NCBI RefSeq assembly: GCF_014905175.1
Contig: NC_057788.1
Location: 21,360,154 to 21,424,153 of the forward strand
Direction: 5' to 3'
DNA from: Aphidius gifuensis
Lineage: Eukaryota; Arthropoda; Insecta; Hymenoptera; Braconidae
DNA length: 64,000 nt
Shown: piece after piece, positions 36,564 to 49,084 of the stretch
How positions within the stretch are numbered: the first letter of the stretch is position 1
How the letters are laid out: each line of letters opens with the position of its first letter
Notes under the pieces: generated by a model
The model's input: the letters and a program-made list of their open reading frames with translations, nothing else
Databases searched by the model: none
What the model was told of the DNA's origin: nothing
Made by a program: the position numbers and the translations under genes

Positions 36564-39130
36564 AATCAACATTATTTCTATTTAAACTACAACAACAAAA
36601 ACAACAACGACAACAATGATACTAATAATATAAGAATAATAATTAATACAACGATACTTCATTTTATTTACAAAAGGATATTGTGCTGACACAATAAAAC
36701 ATTCAATTTTTTATTTAAAAAAAAAAAAAAAAACTCAAAACATACACATTATTTTAATTGTGAGTAAAATATAAATGAGCTCATCGATCAGTATCAATCG
36801 GTATGTATAAATCGATTAGAGTCGACAATTTAAATCTACAATATATATAATTATTTATTTATTTTTTTTTCTATTCAAGTTTTCTTTTGCACTAAAAAGT
36901 TCTTTTTGTTTTTTACACTAAAAAGTTCTTCTTTTTTTTTAATGATGGTCAATGCATTTTATAATAAATATTCTTGTAAAAAAATAAATAAATAATTATA
37001 TATGCACGTGTCGAAAATAAAGACACATATATATTTTTACAAAATATAAATCTTTGAATGATAAGAGAAAAGATTAGTCGACTCTAATTGTGTGATAAAT
37101 GGCGAACGGTATTATCCTTTTTTTTTTCTATTAGTGCATTGTAATGAGATTTTTTTTTTGTTGTAAAAATTTAATCTTTACTTTGCACTTTATTAAAATT
37201 TATCCTCCCACTCATCTGTTAAATCCAATCCCTATTGTCATTATCGTCATTAACTTTCTCACGCTGCTGCTGCTGCCTTTTTTTTCATAAAAATTTAAAT
37301 AACATGTGGCTGAATCATTGATGATTTATCATTCACATAAATATACATTGTCTGTGTTAAGATTATTTCCTGTTAGTAGTAGATATTTCAAGGTTAAAAT
37401 TTATAATCTTAACAAAATTAAAAAATAATGCAGCTAAATTTGTTCATAATAACTATTGTTGTATACCGTTCGTCTAATAGTGTAACTTTGATATCCTGCC
37501 AATTCATTGTAACAATTACTTTTTTCTTGTTAACAATTATAATTATATACAAAAATAGTAAATCTCTCCTTTTAGATTATATACATATATAAATATTAAA
37601 ATTTGTAGATATTTATAATTTAAAATATTTCTGCAATTGTAATCGTTCATTCCACGATAATAGAAAAGGGACCAAAAGGGTATTATTGTCAATTGAACAA
37701 TATATGTTGATTCGATTTATTTTCTTTTTTTTTTTTTTATATTGGTTAATTAATTCCAAACAATCAATAACAACATATAATTATTGCCATATTTTTTTCT
37801 TTCGTATTTCATTTTTAATTGAAAAAAAAAAAAAAAAAAAAGATTGGAACGAAGAAAAAAATTTAATTTGACAAAATGCCTTAGTATATATTGAAAAAAA
37901 AATATATATACAATGAGAGATTTTAATTAGATATTAAAAACGTTATTCCATAATTATATTTTGTCAAAAAAAAAAAAAAATCATACTAAGACTTATTAAA
38001 AAAGACAATAATAATTAATATTACCGACATTTATTTTTTACATGTCAATTAATAGAAATAATTATATTCTTTGTTTATTGTCGATTATACGTTTTTTTTT
38101 TTTATTATTATTAATTTCGTCGTTGATAATATAAACAATCTTGCAAAAAATGAAAAATAAAAAAATTGTAAAATATTTTTTGCTTAAGACTGCCAAACAA
38201 ATTGAATGTCTCAATTTTAATTATGCCTGTTTGTAGATATTTCTTGTAAAAGAAAAAAAAAAAAAAATATTAAAATTGTTAAAAGTGAATTGTAAATAAT
38301 TTACCAATTTGCCTTGTCTCGCCTTTTTTTTATAAACAAAAAATTGCATATTGAAAATAAACGTATCAATAAATCAATAAATTGTAATTAAAAAAAATAA
38401 TTATATAAAATTGATAATATACATTGACGAAAGTATATAAATTAAATAATAGATGATATATTTGAGGTAATTCATTGGCGTTATCACTCATTATTATACA
38501 TAAAAGATAAATAAAAAAAAAAAAATTTGTGTGATAAAATCGAAGACAATAAATCATCTGTGTTTTGATAAAAAAAATAATCTATAATTACATAAAAAAA
38601 AATATATATATAGTTAATTCTATATATAATATTATATAAAAAATAAAGAAACAAATAAAAAACAACAACGACAATAATATAATTAAAAAAATAAGTAAGA
38701 ACTTACATATCTAAGTTTAGAAAATCTTTGATAATTGATAATATATATTTCAACTAAAAAATAATAAATATATTTTCAATTATTTATATCAAATTATTCA
38801 TCTTAATCACACATTGTACTTTTTTTTTTTTTTTTTTATGTCAACTCATTCAGTAAATAAATAAACAAATAACTCAAAAAAAAAAAAAACAAATTAAACA
38901 ATAAAAAATGATATGACAATATAATAAAAAATATTTTATATAAAACGAAAAATACTTCAACTAAAATTGTAACAATAATAATTTGTAAATTAATAAAATG
39001 ATTGAAAAAAAAAAGAAAAAAAAAACAAATGTACAGGATAATAAATGAATCATTAAAAAATAAATAAAAATTGTTCTAAAAATAAAAATAAATTTTTAAT
39101 AAATAAAATTGTTTGAGTTGTATTTATTTT
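36564..39130 (+). other. inx2: Inx2-A 3' UTR and downstream sequence
   Basis: AT-rich, with many AATAAA words. Contains two nested inverted pairs kept in both Inx2 copies: ATTAGAGTCGAC near 36817 with GTCGACTCTAAT near 37078, and CGAACGGTAT near 37102 with ATACCGTTCG near 37463. A Pumilio-type word TGTAAATA lies near 38293. (CTG)4 at 37263-37275 corresponds to a longer (CTG)6 in copy B. No coding sequence. Confidence 0.5.
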
Positions 39131-41369
39131 ATGTTAATTTTTATTTTCAGCTATCAATTAATTATGCAATTTATATATGAATTATGTCAGGTGGAAGTCT
39201 GATAGATTTTGACCTTCAATAAAATCTGAATGACTTTATTATTGAGGGGTCCAGAACGTGTTTGATACTGAGTTATTATGTCACATCTAAATTTTGTTTT
39301 ATTAAAATATATTTTTACATTTTTTTTTATTAAATTGTCAACTATAATTTTTGTTAACAGTCCATTAGCTTTTTTTTAAATAAAAAAAAATACATCACAC
39401 TGCAAATGAGTGCATGATTATTTATTCAAGTGATGTTAATTATTAAAATCAAAAATTTACAAAGAACAGTAGTATATATATTTCAAGTATTTATTGATAA
39501 TTTTCAGGTCCATTGGCTGAGAAACAACGACCAAGAGTGCATCTACTTCGACGATCACTATATCTTGTGTAATTTTTATCTTTATTATCATTAAAAATAT
39601 AGACATGAACAAGAAAGACAAACACAGAGAGAGAGTGAGATGAAAAAAAAAATAAATAAAAAATGCCAAGTGTCGACTACATGGACATAAACTCTCTTGT
39701 CAAAGTGGAGCAATTATTGTTTGCCTTCATGATCATCAGTAACCATATTACAAAGTCTCATTTTTATTTTTAGAAATATATATATTCAGTGTGGCAAATG
39801 GCTACGTGACATTGCTCATGAAGACCAGACATGATTGTAGATGAGGAATTTCGTTTTTTTTTTTTTTTTTTTTACTTGAAATAAATAAATTCAAAAAAAA
39901 TTATGTACATGTTCCTTTAAACAAAAAATATATACAGAACAAGAAAATACGTTTTTGGTTTGTTAGTTCCTATATAGTTACTGGTATATTTTATATACAA
40001 GTAATCACAGCAATCCATGGGGGCAATGGCCGGTCAAAGTCTTTACCATACTGGGTATAAAATCAAATCAAGCCACGAGGCAACAAGTCGTTTTTTTTTT
40101 ATCCCACTGCCCTCGAACCGTAAAATTTTATTACAACGAGAATCGAAATAGAAGCCATCAAATTTATGGAAAAAATTAATTCATGTAAATGAAAAATGAT
40201 TAGGAAAATAGGGCTTTGAAATTAAGAAAGAAAAATCATTCAAGAGGCTTTTGTTTATCATTTAGAAAGTATAACAATTATTAAATTTTGATGTTCAATT
40301 TTTATCAATAATAGATGTTTGAAGATAGATAAATTTTATCATCAATAAAATTAAACTGTTGCGACAACTTGGTAATAATTTCTAACGACATTTTAAATAC
40401 GCTTGATTTTTTTTTTTCTAGATTGCAATATAAATCATGGAATATTTTATATTTGTTTTTTTGTGTTGATAATTAAATATTATTTTAGAACTTAGATACT
40501 GACTAATCCAGGGAAGTGGAGTCATTGGAATTTCCAAGGTCTATCTTATCTATTTTGATAAGAAATCATTCAAGGCATTTGATGAAATGAAAAGTGAATT
40601 TTTTTTTTTTTAAAAAACATTGAGGTTGTTGTTGTAGCAGTAGTTAATATATAAATTTATAATTCATTATTTATTCAGCATTTAGATGACAAGTCTATAA
40701 AATTTAATATCAAAATAAAAAAATGATAACTAAAGTAAATGAATGAGAAAAAAAAAATGAAGGAAAAAAACAGAAATACTTTTTATTATCTAAAAAATTT
40801 GTTGCTCATAATGACAAATATATTTTTAACAAATGAAAAAAAAAACCATATTTTTTATTATCTAATAGACAGTTTAAAATAAAAAAAATAAGATAGTTTA
40901 GTCACGTAGATACGTGTTTTTTTTTTTATCAAAATTTTAAAGAAATATTTTTCATAAATGATGAACAAGTGTTTTTGAAAAAGAAAAAAAAAAAAAAAAC
41001 CTGCCGATTATTTGTTGGTAAGAAATTTACGACTCAAGCAGTAATACAATATTTTCAAGATAAGACAACACCTTTCCACAAAATATGAAAGACAGGTATT
41101 ATTCAGTTAAACGTTGACAGCCAGTGGTGACGCTGAGTTCATTTGGAATACTAGTGGCATCATCTTTTTTTTTTTTTTTGTGCGGCTATCTCTTTTATTT
41201 TTTTCATCAACCACGTGTTCAGTGTTGAGGTGTGTTGAGCAGTATTGAGTATTGGGCTTAGTCTCGCATGGTTTTGCAATTCAATTAATACAGTTTAATA
41301 AAAAATTAATATTTGATTATTAAATTTATTATTTATTATTTGATTATAAAATTAATTATATAATCAAAT
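39131..41369 (+). promoter_or_regulatory. Inx7 upstream region
   Basis: No gene is supported. The stretch 41190-41300 is of mixed composition and includes a TTCAGTGTTG initiator-like word near 41218, so it probably holds the Inx7 promoter and 5' UTR. The 26 bases from 41029 (ACGACTCAAGCAGTAATACA and following) recur in shortened form at 55039, upstream of the decayed Inx7-like copy. Confidence 0.4.
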
Positions 41370-44300
41370 ATGGCTACTGTTTTGGGCACATTATCTGTTT
41401 TAAAAAATCATATTAAATACAAAGTATCAGAAGATTTTGTAGCAATTGATAATATAAGTAAGTTTTTTATTTTATTTTTTTTTTCTGTTTGTAATAATTA
41501 TTATAAACATCAAGACAATTGAATTAATATCGTCAAAATATTCAGGGAATGTCGCTTGATCGATCGTTGAATTCACCAGTGATAAATATACAATTTTTAT
41601 GTCAATTTTAAATTATAACTTTTATGATAAAACTCACGTGTTGAACAAATAAAAGTATTCATATATTATTATAGGTTAAAATTAAAAAGAGAATATATAA
41701 TTTTTTTATTCATTTTTCACTGAATAAGTTAATTGTTATTGCTTTTCTTTTTTTTTTCAAGAATATCATTAATGTGAAAATATAAATAAATCATTATTTT
41801 TATCTATTGAATAATTTATTAATTTATTTTTGAATATCAACAACACGATAAGATATAGCTTTTATAATTTTATGATAACGAGATGCTTGCGCGGTTGTGT
41901 TTTTTATGATATTTAATTTAATTATTTAAGATAATGATATAGTTATATTAAAATAATTATGTTGAATGGGCGAAAAAAAATATATGAGGTTGTTATTGAG
42001 AAGAGGAAAAAACCATAAATGCAAAAATAAATTAATTTAAATATTAATAATTTAAAAAAGCATCGGTTTTAAATAAAATTAAATTTATTTATTTTTTAAA
42101 TAATATTTGAGTTTAAAATATTTTTTTTGAAAGACAATCAATTTTATTTTAACAGTTATTTTTAACACTATATACAGATAACAAAAAAAAAAATTCAAAG
42201 TTGAAATAGACAGCCAGGGGCTACTGATAAGTCAAAAGGCGTCAGAATCAAATAGAAAAAAAAAAAAAACCCTCAAATATGATAAACGAATAATATTTAT
42301 GAGTATTATGAATATTTTAAAATTATTTCACGTGTCAATATATTGATAATGGATGAAATCATGTTTTCAAAATATTTCATCATTATACCCAATGATATTT
42401 TTTTTTTAAATTTTATTTGTTGTTTTCTCTTCTTGATTATTTATAAATAAATAAATTCTCAATTTAGATATGAACAATTATTTCGTTTATAATTAAATTA
42501 ATGTATTACTTATTTGTTGTTTGTTGAAAAAATATTTTTATTAAATAAACAACATTGTAAAATTAATCATATAAACTATCAATAATGATTAATGACAAAT
42601 TTTTTATTATATTATTTTAAATAAGCTGACTAAGCGAGTTTTATCTAACGAAAATGGTAAATTGATACGACGGACCATTGTCCTTTTTTTGTAATAGAAA
42701 AAAATGAAATAGAAAAAATAGAATCATAATATATTTAGAATAAATTTAATAACATATATAAATTTTTGTTGTTAACTTTTCTATTTTTTTTTTTTAGTAT
42801 TTAGATTGCATTACAGAGTAACGTTTGTTGCTTTATTGTTGGGATCATTGTTGGTATCTTCACGACAATTTTTTGGTGAACATATAAAGTGAGTTTAAAT
42901 TAAATAATAAATATATTATATCAGATATTATTATGATATTAATATCATATTAATCATAAAAATAATATTAATTTATTACAGGTGTATTCATGAAAAAGGT
43001 GGAGTAAGACATAGTGCAATCGAGTCATATTGTTTTTTTAGTTCAACATTCACAGTTGTAAGTATAAAATAATTGTGTAAATTTAATTTTAAAAAGTAAA
43101 AAAAAAAAAAAAATATGAATGAATGAAATAATCAAACAAAAACGTTAAATAAATATTTAACACAAAAGTAAATAATACTTTGAGTGGAAAAATTTCTTAT
43201 GGTCTACTTGTTTGTTACCTGTTTTACAATGATGCACATTGGGGGTGGTGTTAAATATATGTCATTGAAAAAATAAATGAAAAAATAAACATGATAAACA
43301 GTTAAATAAATAAACAGTTTAGTTATATAACAAATTTATATAATTTTTTTGTTTAAATATTACAGTCGAAATATATGAATCAAAGTTTAATTGGAGCAGG
43401 AAAGGTAGCAGCACATCCAGGTATTGGAATACAGTCAAACGAAGATGATATTGTATGGCATACATATTATCAATGGGTGCCATTTGTACTGTTCTTTCAA
43501 GCAATACTGTTTTATTTGCCACATTACTTGTGGAAATCAGCTGAAGGTAAAGATAAAATTAATTTTCTTCTTTTTTTGTTATTAAATGAAAAATTAAATT
43601 TTTAATATTTTAAATAGGTGGTCGTTTAAAAGCTCTTGTTTCAAAATTAAAAATGACATTATTAACAATGAGAGAAGAAAGAATTACAGTTGGCAGTAAA
43701 ACAATTCCATCAATATCTGATCGTGATGAAAAAATTAGAATATTAAAACAAGCATTTATTGATCATATTCATGTCAATAAACCATGGTCATATTATCTTG
43801 GAGCTTTTGAATTATTAAATCTTATAAATGTTATTGCACAAATTTATATAACTGATAAATTTTTAAATGGTCAATTTCTTGGTATTGGTAGAAATACATT
43901 TGATGATATAGTTGATGGAGAAATGACAGCACTTGATATGGTTTTTCCAAAAGTAACAAAATGTATATTTCATAAATATGGTGCATCTGGTACTATTGAA
44001 AAATATGATGCATTGTGTATATTAGCATTGAATATTATTAATGAAAAAATATATACACTTTTGTGGTTTTGGTTTATAGCATTATCTGCTATGACATTTT
44101 TGGGATTAGTTTGGAGAATTGCTACAATGGTATTACACTCTAGGTGAGTCAATTATCAATTTTTTTTTTTCAATCTATACATAATACTTTGAATTTTAAA
44201 TATATTTTTATCTAAATAAAAACATAATTAACTTGCTAAAATATAAATTTTTAAACTGATAATGTCAAGTTTTAAATTAACTTTTTGATTTATTTTTTAA

Positions 44301-44553
44301 TTTCAGAAGCAAACAATTTAATCGTTATGTGTTTTCAATGGCTTGTCCTGGAAAAAATAATCCCTGGGATATTTTAAAAATAACACACAAAAATTATTTT
44401 GGTGATTGGTTATTTTTATATTATATTGCTAAAAATGTTGATAATAACGTTTTTCGTGAACTACTTGTACAAGTAGGTCATGATTTAAATGATCAAAAAA
44501 ATAATACTCCAACGTCAGAATCAGTATTGATAAGTGGTTTACATAATGAGTAA
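41370..44553 (+). CDS. inx7: Innexin Inx7 (six coding exons)
   Basis: A gap-junction subunit of 402 residues. Exons 41370-41457, 42798-42888, 42982-43057, 43366-43546, 43618-44143 and 44307-44553 join in frame with GT-AG introns. First extracellular loop cysteines are C61 and C77; second loop C261 and C279. The YYQWVPFVLFFQA signature begins at residue 119. The Pro after YQWV, the segment DMVFPKVTKCIFHKYG and ALNIINEKIY match Drosophila Inx7 rather than Inx2, shakB or Inx1. Four membrane segments are visible. The C-terminal tail after TM4 is about 90 residues. The start lies in ATCAAATATGGCT, and the N-terminus (MATVLGTLSVLK) is less conserved. It supplied the broken copies at 46897-47510 and, via a cassette duplication, probably the one at 58281-62470. 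Confidence 0.92.
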
Positions 44554-45154
44554 AAAATATTTAAAAATTATTAAGGTCATATGAATTTTAGCTTAACTTG
44601 ATAATCATTATGTTAAATAGAAGCTCATACATATTTTTTTTCTTTCACATTTATACATGCGTATGTATGATTATTTAAAAAAAAAAAAAAAATGTATTTT
44701 CATAATCGAAAGCGAGGTCCAAAGTTTGTTGAACCTCCTTTACTTATCCGGTATGTTATTATCCATTACTGCCAATTATTTTCTTTCATTCAATTTATAT
44801 TATAAGATACCGCACTGAGACATCATCATGTTCAACTATTGTATGTATATTTGTTCTTAGATATTTTTGATTAAAAAATACTTTGACATATATTTAATTC
44901 TTGTTTTAATAACCTTATTTTTTTTTCATTGCAATCAGAAATCGATGGTATATTGTTTTACTTTTAACTGTTATTCTTTCTTCCCTTATGGATAAAAATA
45001 ATGTCACTTTTCATTGCAAAACCAGATTTTTTAAACGACCACCTACTTAAACAATTAACAATTTAATTAATCAGTTAATACCAAAAAAAAAAAAGAAAAT
45101 TAATTTTGTATTGACCTTCAGCTGTTTTCCAGAAGTAATGTGGCAAATAAAATA
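44554..45154 (+). other. inx7: Inx7 3' flank
   Basis: Noncoding. The stretch 44762-44830 (CATTACTGCCAATTATTTTC and following, through GATACCGCACTGAG) recurs at 47425-47500, directly behind the broken Inx7 copy. So that duplicate included downstream sequence but lost the end of the gene. AATAAA-like signals are not well defined. Confidence 0.5.
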
Positions 45155-45520
45155 GAAAAAAACGTAATAATAATTAATTTTTAAAAAAATAATTTTATTA
45201 TTCCAATTGATGCTATTTATATTTATCAACATAAAACTGGTATCAATATTTAAGGGGTTAATTTATTAAAGACTCCATCGTCCAACGACTGATTGTTTAA
45301 AAAAAATTTTTTTTTTTTTCCGCGATTTAAAAGGCTTAAAAGTATAAAAAAAAAATAACCCCCTGAATATTGATACCAGTTTTATGTTGATAAATATAAA
45401 TAGCATCAATTGGAATAATAAAATTATTTAAAAAAAAATTAATTTATTAAAATAGACAGAGAAAACCGAGCGCTTTGGCAACTGAGCGCTCGCTCTGTCT
45501 ATTATTTATTACGTTTTTTT
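45155..45520. mobile_element. Foldback element with ~90-bp arms
   Basis: The left arm 45170-45260 is complementary to the right arm 45356-45445 with few mismatches (shared words include CCAATTGATGCTATTTATAT and ATAAAACTGGTATCAATATT). The outer words ACGTAATAA (45162) and TTATTACGT (45506) extend the pairing beyond a small insertion in the right arm. No coding capacity. Confidence 0.8.
45450..45503. mobile_element. 54-bp hairpin insertion with 8-bp direct repeats
   Basis: The sequence AATAGACAGAG ... CTCTGTCTATT pairs with itself, and an inner GAGCGCT/AGCGCTC pair continues the stem. ATTTATTA flanks it on both sides (45442-45449 and 45504-45511). The opposite arm of the foldback lacks it and so shows the empty site. 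It could be a minimal MITE remnant. Confidence 0.6.
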
Positions 45521-45599
45521 ATTGATATAATTTTTTTAAAATTCTTTTTTTATTTCAATTGTTGTTAAACATTATAAACAACAAAAAACTAGCATAAAT

Positions 45600-46860
45600 A
45601 TTTAGGGGGTTTAACTATTGAACTGTGCTGATCGATGAGTACGCATTTCATATGATTGCCGGGCGTCCGTACATATCTTCTTCTTAGTCCAGTCACCTTA
45701 TTCAAATCTCCCCACAATTGTCGAATTGTTCGAGAAAATTCATGAAGGGGTATTCGAGGGTGGGGAATAGAATGGGCAGGGTGAAAAATCGCGGAAAAAT
45801 TTTTTTGGGGGGAAAAAAAATAAAAAGGGTTAATTTCAGGTATATCGGGCAAGCTATAGGTCGTAGGGAAAAATAGTTTTAGTAAAAAATGTAAGGAATT
45901 AAATTATCTATTTTTTTGATGTCGAGGGTTTTTCGCGTATCTGTAAGGGTTAAGGGGGAAACCGCGGTTGAAGTTATCGGAAAACGTGAAATCAAAGTTT
46001 GAAGGGAAATTCGAGTAGGGGACGCCGTCTCTGCTTTGCGCGGCTGATATTCGTAGCTGGAATTCGAGGAAGTCAACCAAATAATAATAACTAAAATAAA
46101 ATAAATGTAAATTTTTAATTATTAGCCTTTTAAATTATTTTTTTATTTATTTTACCAATTGTTTATTGCATAAAAAATTTATAAATCTATCAATAATAAT
46201 AATAATATTAGTAACAATATAACTTTGTTGAAAAAGAAAAATTGAAAAAAAAATTATTTGTTTTAACAATTTAAAAATTATAAATAATTTTAATAAATTT
46301 TTTTTTTTATACATTTATTATTTATAAATTGTTTAAAAAAAAAAATTATTTTTTCGATTTTTTTAACAGTTATAATATTGCATTTTGAAAGCACTATGCA
46401 ATTGTTAATAAAAATGTTTAACTAACAATTGCATGGCGCCTTCAAAAAGCAATATTTTTAAATACTTTTTTTTTTGTTTTAAAGAGCAAAACAAAAGCTA
46501 ATTTGTACCGATAAAATTAGAATTTGTACCTCAATAATAATAATAAAGTATATTATCAATTGATATTTCGGAGTAACTTGTTTTTTTATTATTATTATTG
46601 AGGTACAAATTCCGTTCCAATCGGTACAAATTAGTACACAATCTGTTCTTTAAAACAAAAAAAAATTATTTGAAAATATTGATTTTTGAAGGTGCCATGC
46701 AATTGTTAGTTAAACATACTAAAACTATTTTTCCCTACGACCTGCCAAGCATCCTGCAAAAATTAGCTTCCCTTTTCACCTACCTTCCCTTAGCCATGAA
46801 ACCCTTCTCATGCTTTATAGGTGACTGAAGGTGACTGGACTATCTCGCTAACTCCCGGAG
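45600..46860. mobile_element. Composite inverted-repeat element
   Basis: Two exact inverted pairs frame this region: TAGTCCAGTCACCTT at 45685-45699 with its complement at 46828-46842, and a 27-bp pair at 45858-45884 and 46717-46743 (core GGTCGTAGGGAAAAATAG). The left half is markedly more GC-rich than its surroundings. Minus-strand ORFs at 45589-45852 and 45879-46076 resemble no transposase I know. A smaller element is nested just inside the right arm. Probably a decayed transposon with long terminal repeats. Confidence 0.55.
46374..46715. mobile_element. Nested MITE with three related arms
   Basis: The ends TGTTTAACTAACAATTGCAT (46415) and ATGCAATTGTTAGTTAAACA (to 46715) form a terminal inverted repeat that continues inward for over 100 bases, through AATTTGTACC and the (AAT)n tract. 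An additional inverted half-copy lies just outside the left end (46374-46408), making a local hairpin. Confidence 0.7.
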
Positions 46861-46896
46861 AAAAAAAGTCGCTAGTTTCAGTGCGCTGAAAGAAAT

Positions 46897-47510
46897 AAAT
46901 TAGCAACATATCTAGATATTAGACCGCATACAGACGAAGATGAAATTGTGTGGCACACATATTATCAATAGGTGCCATTTGTTCTATTCTTTCAAGCGAT
47001 TCTATTTTATTTGCCACATTACTTCTGGAAATCAGCTGAAGGTCAATACAAAATTAATTTTCTTTTTTGGTATTAACTGAATAATTAAATTGTTAATTTT
47101 TTAAGTGGGTGGTCGTTTAAAAAATCTGGTTTCGCAATTAAAAGTGACATTATTATCTATAAGGGAAGAAAGAATAACAGTTGGAAGTAAAACAATACCA
47201 TCAATTTCTGATTGCAATGAAAAATAAGGTTATTAAAACAAGAATTTATTGATCATATTCATGTCAATAAACGGTGGTCATATTATCTTGGAACATGTGA
47301 ATTATTAAATGTTATAAATGTTGGTTTACAAAGTGATATAACTGATAAATTTTTAAATGGTAAATTTCTTGGTATTGGTCAAAATACATTTGTTGATACA
47401 GTTGATAGTGAAATGACATTACTATCCATTACTGCCAATTATTTTCTTTCATTCAATTAATATTATATAAGATACCGCACTGCAGAGACATCATCGTGTC
47501 CAACTAGTAT
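46897..47510 (+). pseudogene. Broken partial Inx7 copy
   Basis: Aligns with Inx7 from the middle of exon 4 through most of exon 5, including the retained intron between them (47042-47105). It then jumps to Inx7 3'-flank sequence at about 47420, so the end of exon 5 and all of exon 6 are deleted. Breaks include TGG changed to TAG in the YQWV signature (near 46969), a TAA-generating change near 47225, and a missing 5' part. The left edge adjoins the composite repeat element. It cannot make a channel. Confidence 0.9.
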
Positions 47511-48483
47511 ATTTTTTTTCTTTCTAGAAACTTTTTTGCCATTTTTGGTGTATCAATTTTTTGTCATCATTTTAATTACAATATCTAGAATGCTATGTAA
47601 TATCTTTTATAATATAAGTCTAATTTTTAAGTCTGAGTTTAATATCTACTAAATTCACTCGATAATGTATAATTATTATTGATATGTATTATTATTATTA
47701 TAGAAATAGTTTATAATCATTGATTAACTTGTATTGATCTGTATATAAACAAACCTGCAGCCCTCTATATTGGTTTAATTACTACTGGGCTCTACAATGA
47801 ATAAATAAATAAATAAACAATTAAATAAATAAATATGTATATTATTGTTTTTACTTTTTAGATATTTTTGTTATTTATTTTTTTGTTGTTTATTATATGC
47901 TGTTGATTGATACAATTTATTTTATATTATTCATCTTATTTATCTTGTATAATTTTAATCACAACAGTTGCATAATACAATTAAATCTATGTCAAAGTAT
48001 TTTTCAATCAACAGCATAATGAACAACAAAAAAAAAATAAATAATTTGAGGACGTTTACGTTGGCGGAAATTAATTTTAAGTATTTGAATAGCCTACCTC
48101 TAAATAATTCGACAAATTAAGCGTGATAAAATTATATATATTTTCTTGCATAATGACTGTTATTCCACTGTGTGTATGTGTATTAAATTATATCTATTGT
48201 CACTCGTATTTCTTGACGATGAAATTCAATGGATCACATTAGCTTGAAATTCAATGACACCAAGTAACATTCTACATTATAGACTGATCAAATAAAAAAT
48301 TTTAAATATTCAATTCAAGTTCTCAGTTATGTCAAGAATTTAATTTCTTTTTTTCATATGTTAATACTTATTTATAAAATAATTCGAACAGGTATATATA
48401 ATCTAAATAAAAAAATAAAATAAATTATATTATACGTGTAAAATGTTTTCATTTTTTTTTTTTTAATCTTTAAATTGATCAAT
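47511..48483. other. Intergenic, with possible retroelement tail
   Basis: No gene. At 47758-47836 a short mixed-composition stretch (ending GGGCTCTACAATG) runs into (AATA)n, which looks like the 3' end of a truncated non-LTR retrotransposon, but no reverse-transcriptase sequence is present. The rest is AT-rich. Confidence 0.35.
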
Positions 48484-48660
48484 CCTCGGTGGAAATATTT
48501 CTCTGCCATTTCTCCAACCATGGGTCATTTTCGTAAAAAAGAGAAAAAAGTTGGACAAAAAGTTAAGAAAGATTTCCACCAGGGAATCAACATATATGTT
48601 GATTGATAATTTAAAACCATATTGATGATTCGAAAAATAAAGATTTTAATAATTTCTCTT
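48484..48660. mobile_element. GGTGGAAATATTTC foldback MITE, copy 1
   Basis: Begins CCTCGGTGGAAATATTTCTC and reaches an inverted partner GATTTCCACC at 48571-48580. The flank 48603-48650 (AAACCATATTGATGATT) is shared with the copy at 61179. Related copies occur at 61179-61299 and 62503-62630. Confidence 0.6.
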
Positions 48661-48724
48661 TAACATTAATATAACATTTATACAACTAATTACTATTTTT
48701 TTTTTTTTTTTATTAAATATATGG

Positions 48725-48958
48725 ACAAGTCAAGTCTCGTGTCAGGCTAGGTAAAACGATGGGCACCAGCTTGACACAAGACTGTGTTACCGAGGCTCGT
48801 GTAAGACCGGGTAAAATCAAAAAATACAAACCTGACACAAGTCTGTGCTACAGAGACTCGTGTGAGGCCGGGTAAAATCAACGAGCCCAGACCTGAGACA
48901 AGCCTTGGCTACCAAGGCTTGATACATAGCTTTTGCACAATTAAGCCTGACACGGGCG
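48725..48958. repeat. Minisatellite, ~60-66 bp unit
   Basis: About three and a half diverged copies built from AGACTCGTGTGAGGC, GGGTAAAATCA and CCTGACACAAG. It is much richer in G and C than the surroundings. It also forms part of a minus-strand ORF (48817-49047), which is a by-product of the repeat. Confidence 0.75.
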
Positions 48959-49084
48959 TATATATATATATATAATTGTAACAAAAATAGTTTGTCAATT
49001 AATAAAATTATTAAAAAGAAAAAAAAAATGTTAAAGAAGTGTTGCAACTAAATTGGCTGGTACCGAGTTCGTTCCTAAGCCGGA

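Larger units (their letters stand above)
34985..39130. repeat. Segmental duplication, copy 1 (with Inx2-A)
   Basis: Pairs with 51065-54935. Similarity begins in the GAGGGG...TAAGGGTCCCGAGTCTA stretch and ends near AAATAAAATTGTTTGAGT. It covers the 5' UTR, coding exon and about 2.5 kb of 3' sequence. Copy 2 lacks about 150 bases corresponding to roughly 37880-38030, and has its own local duplication near 54479-54590. Confidence 0.93.

Noticed and set aside
45589..46076. Minus-strand ORFs of 87 and 65 codons as a transposase
   Set aside because: No DDE/D or zinc-finger motif is visible, and the frames are different and short; kept only as part of the composite repeat.
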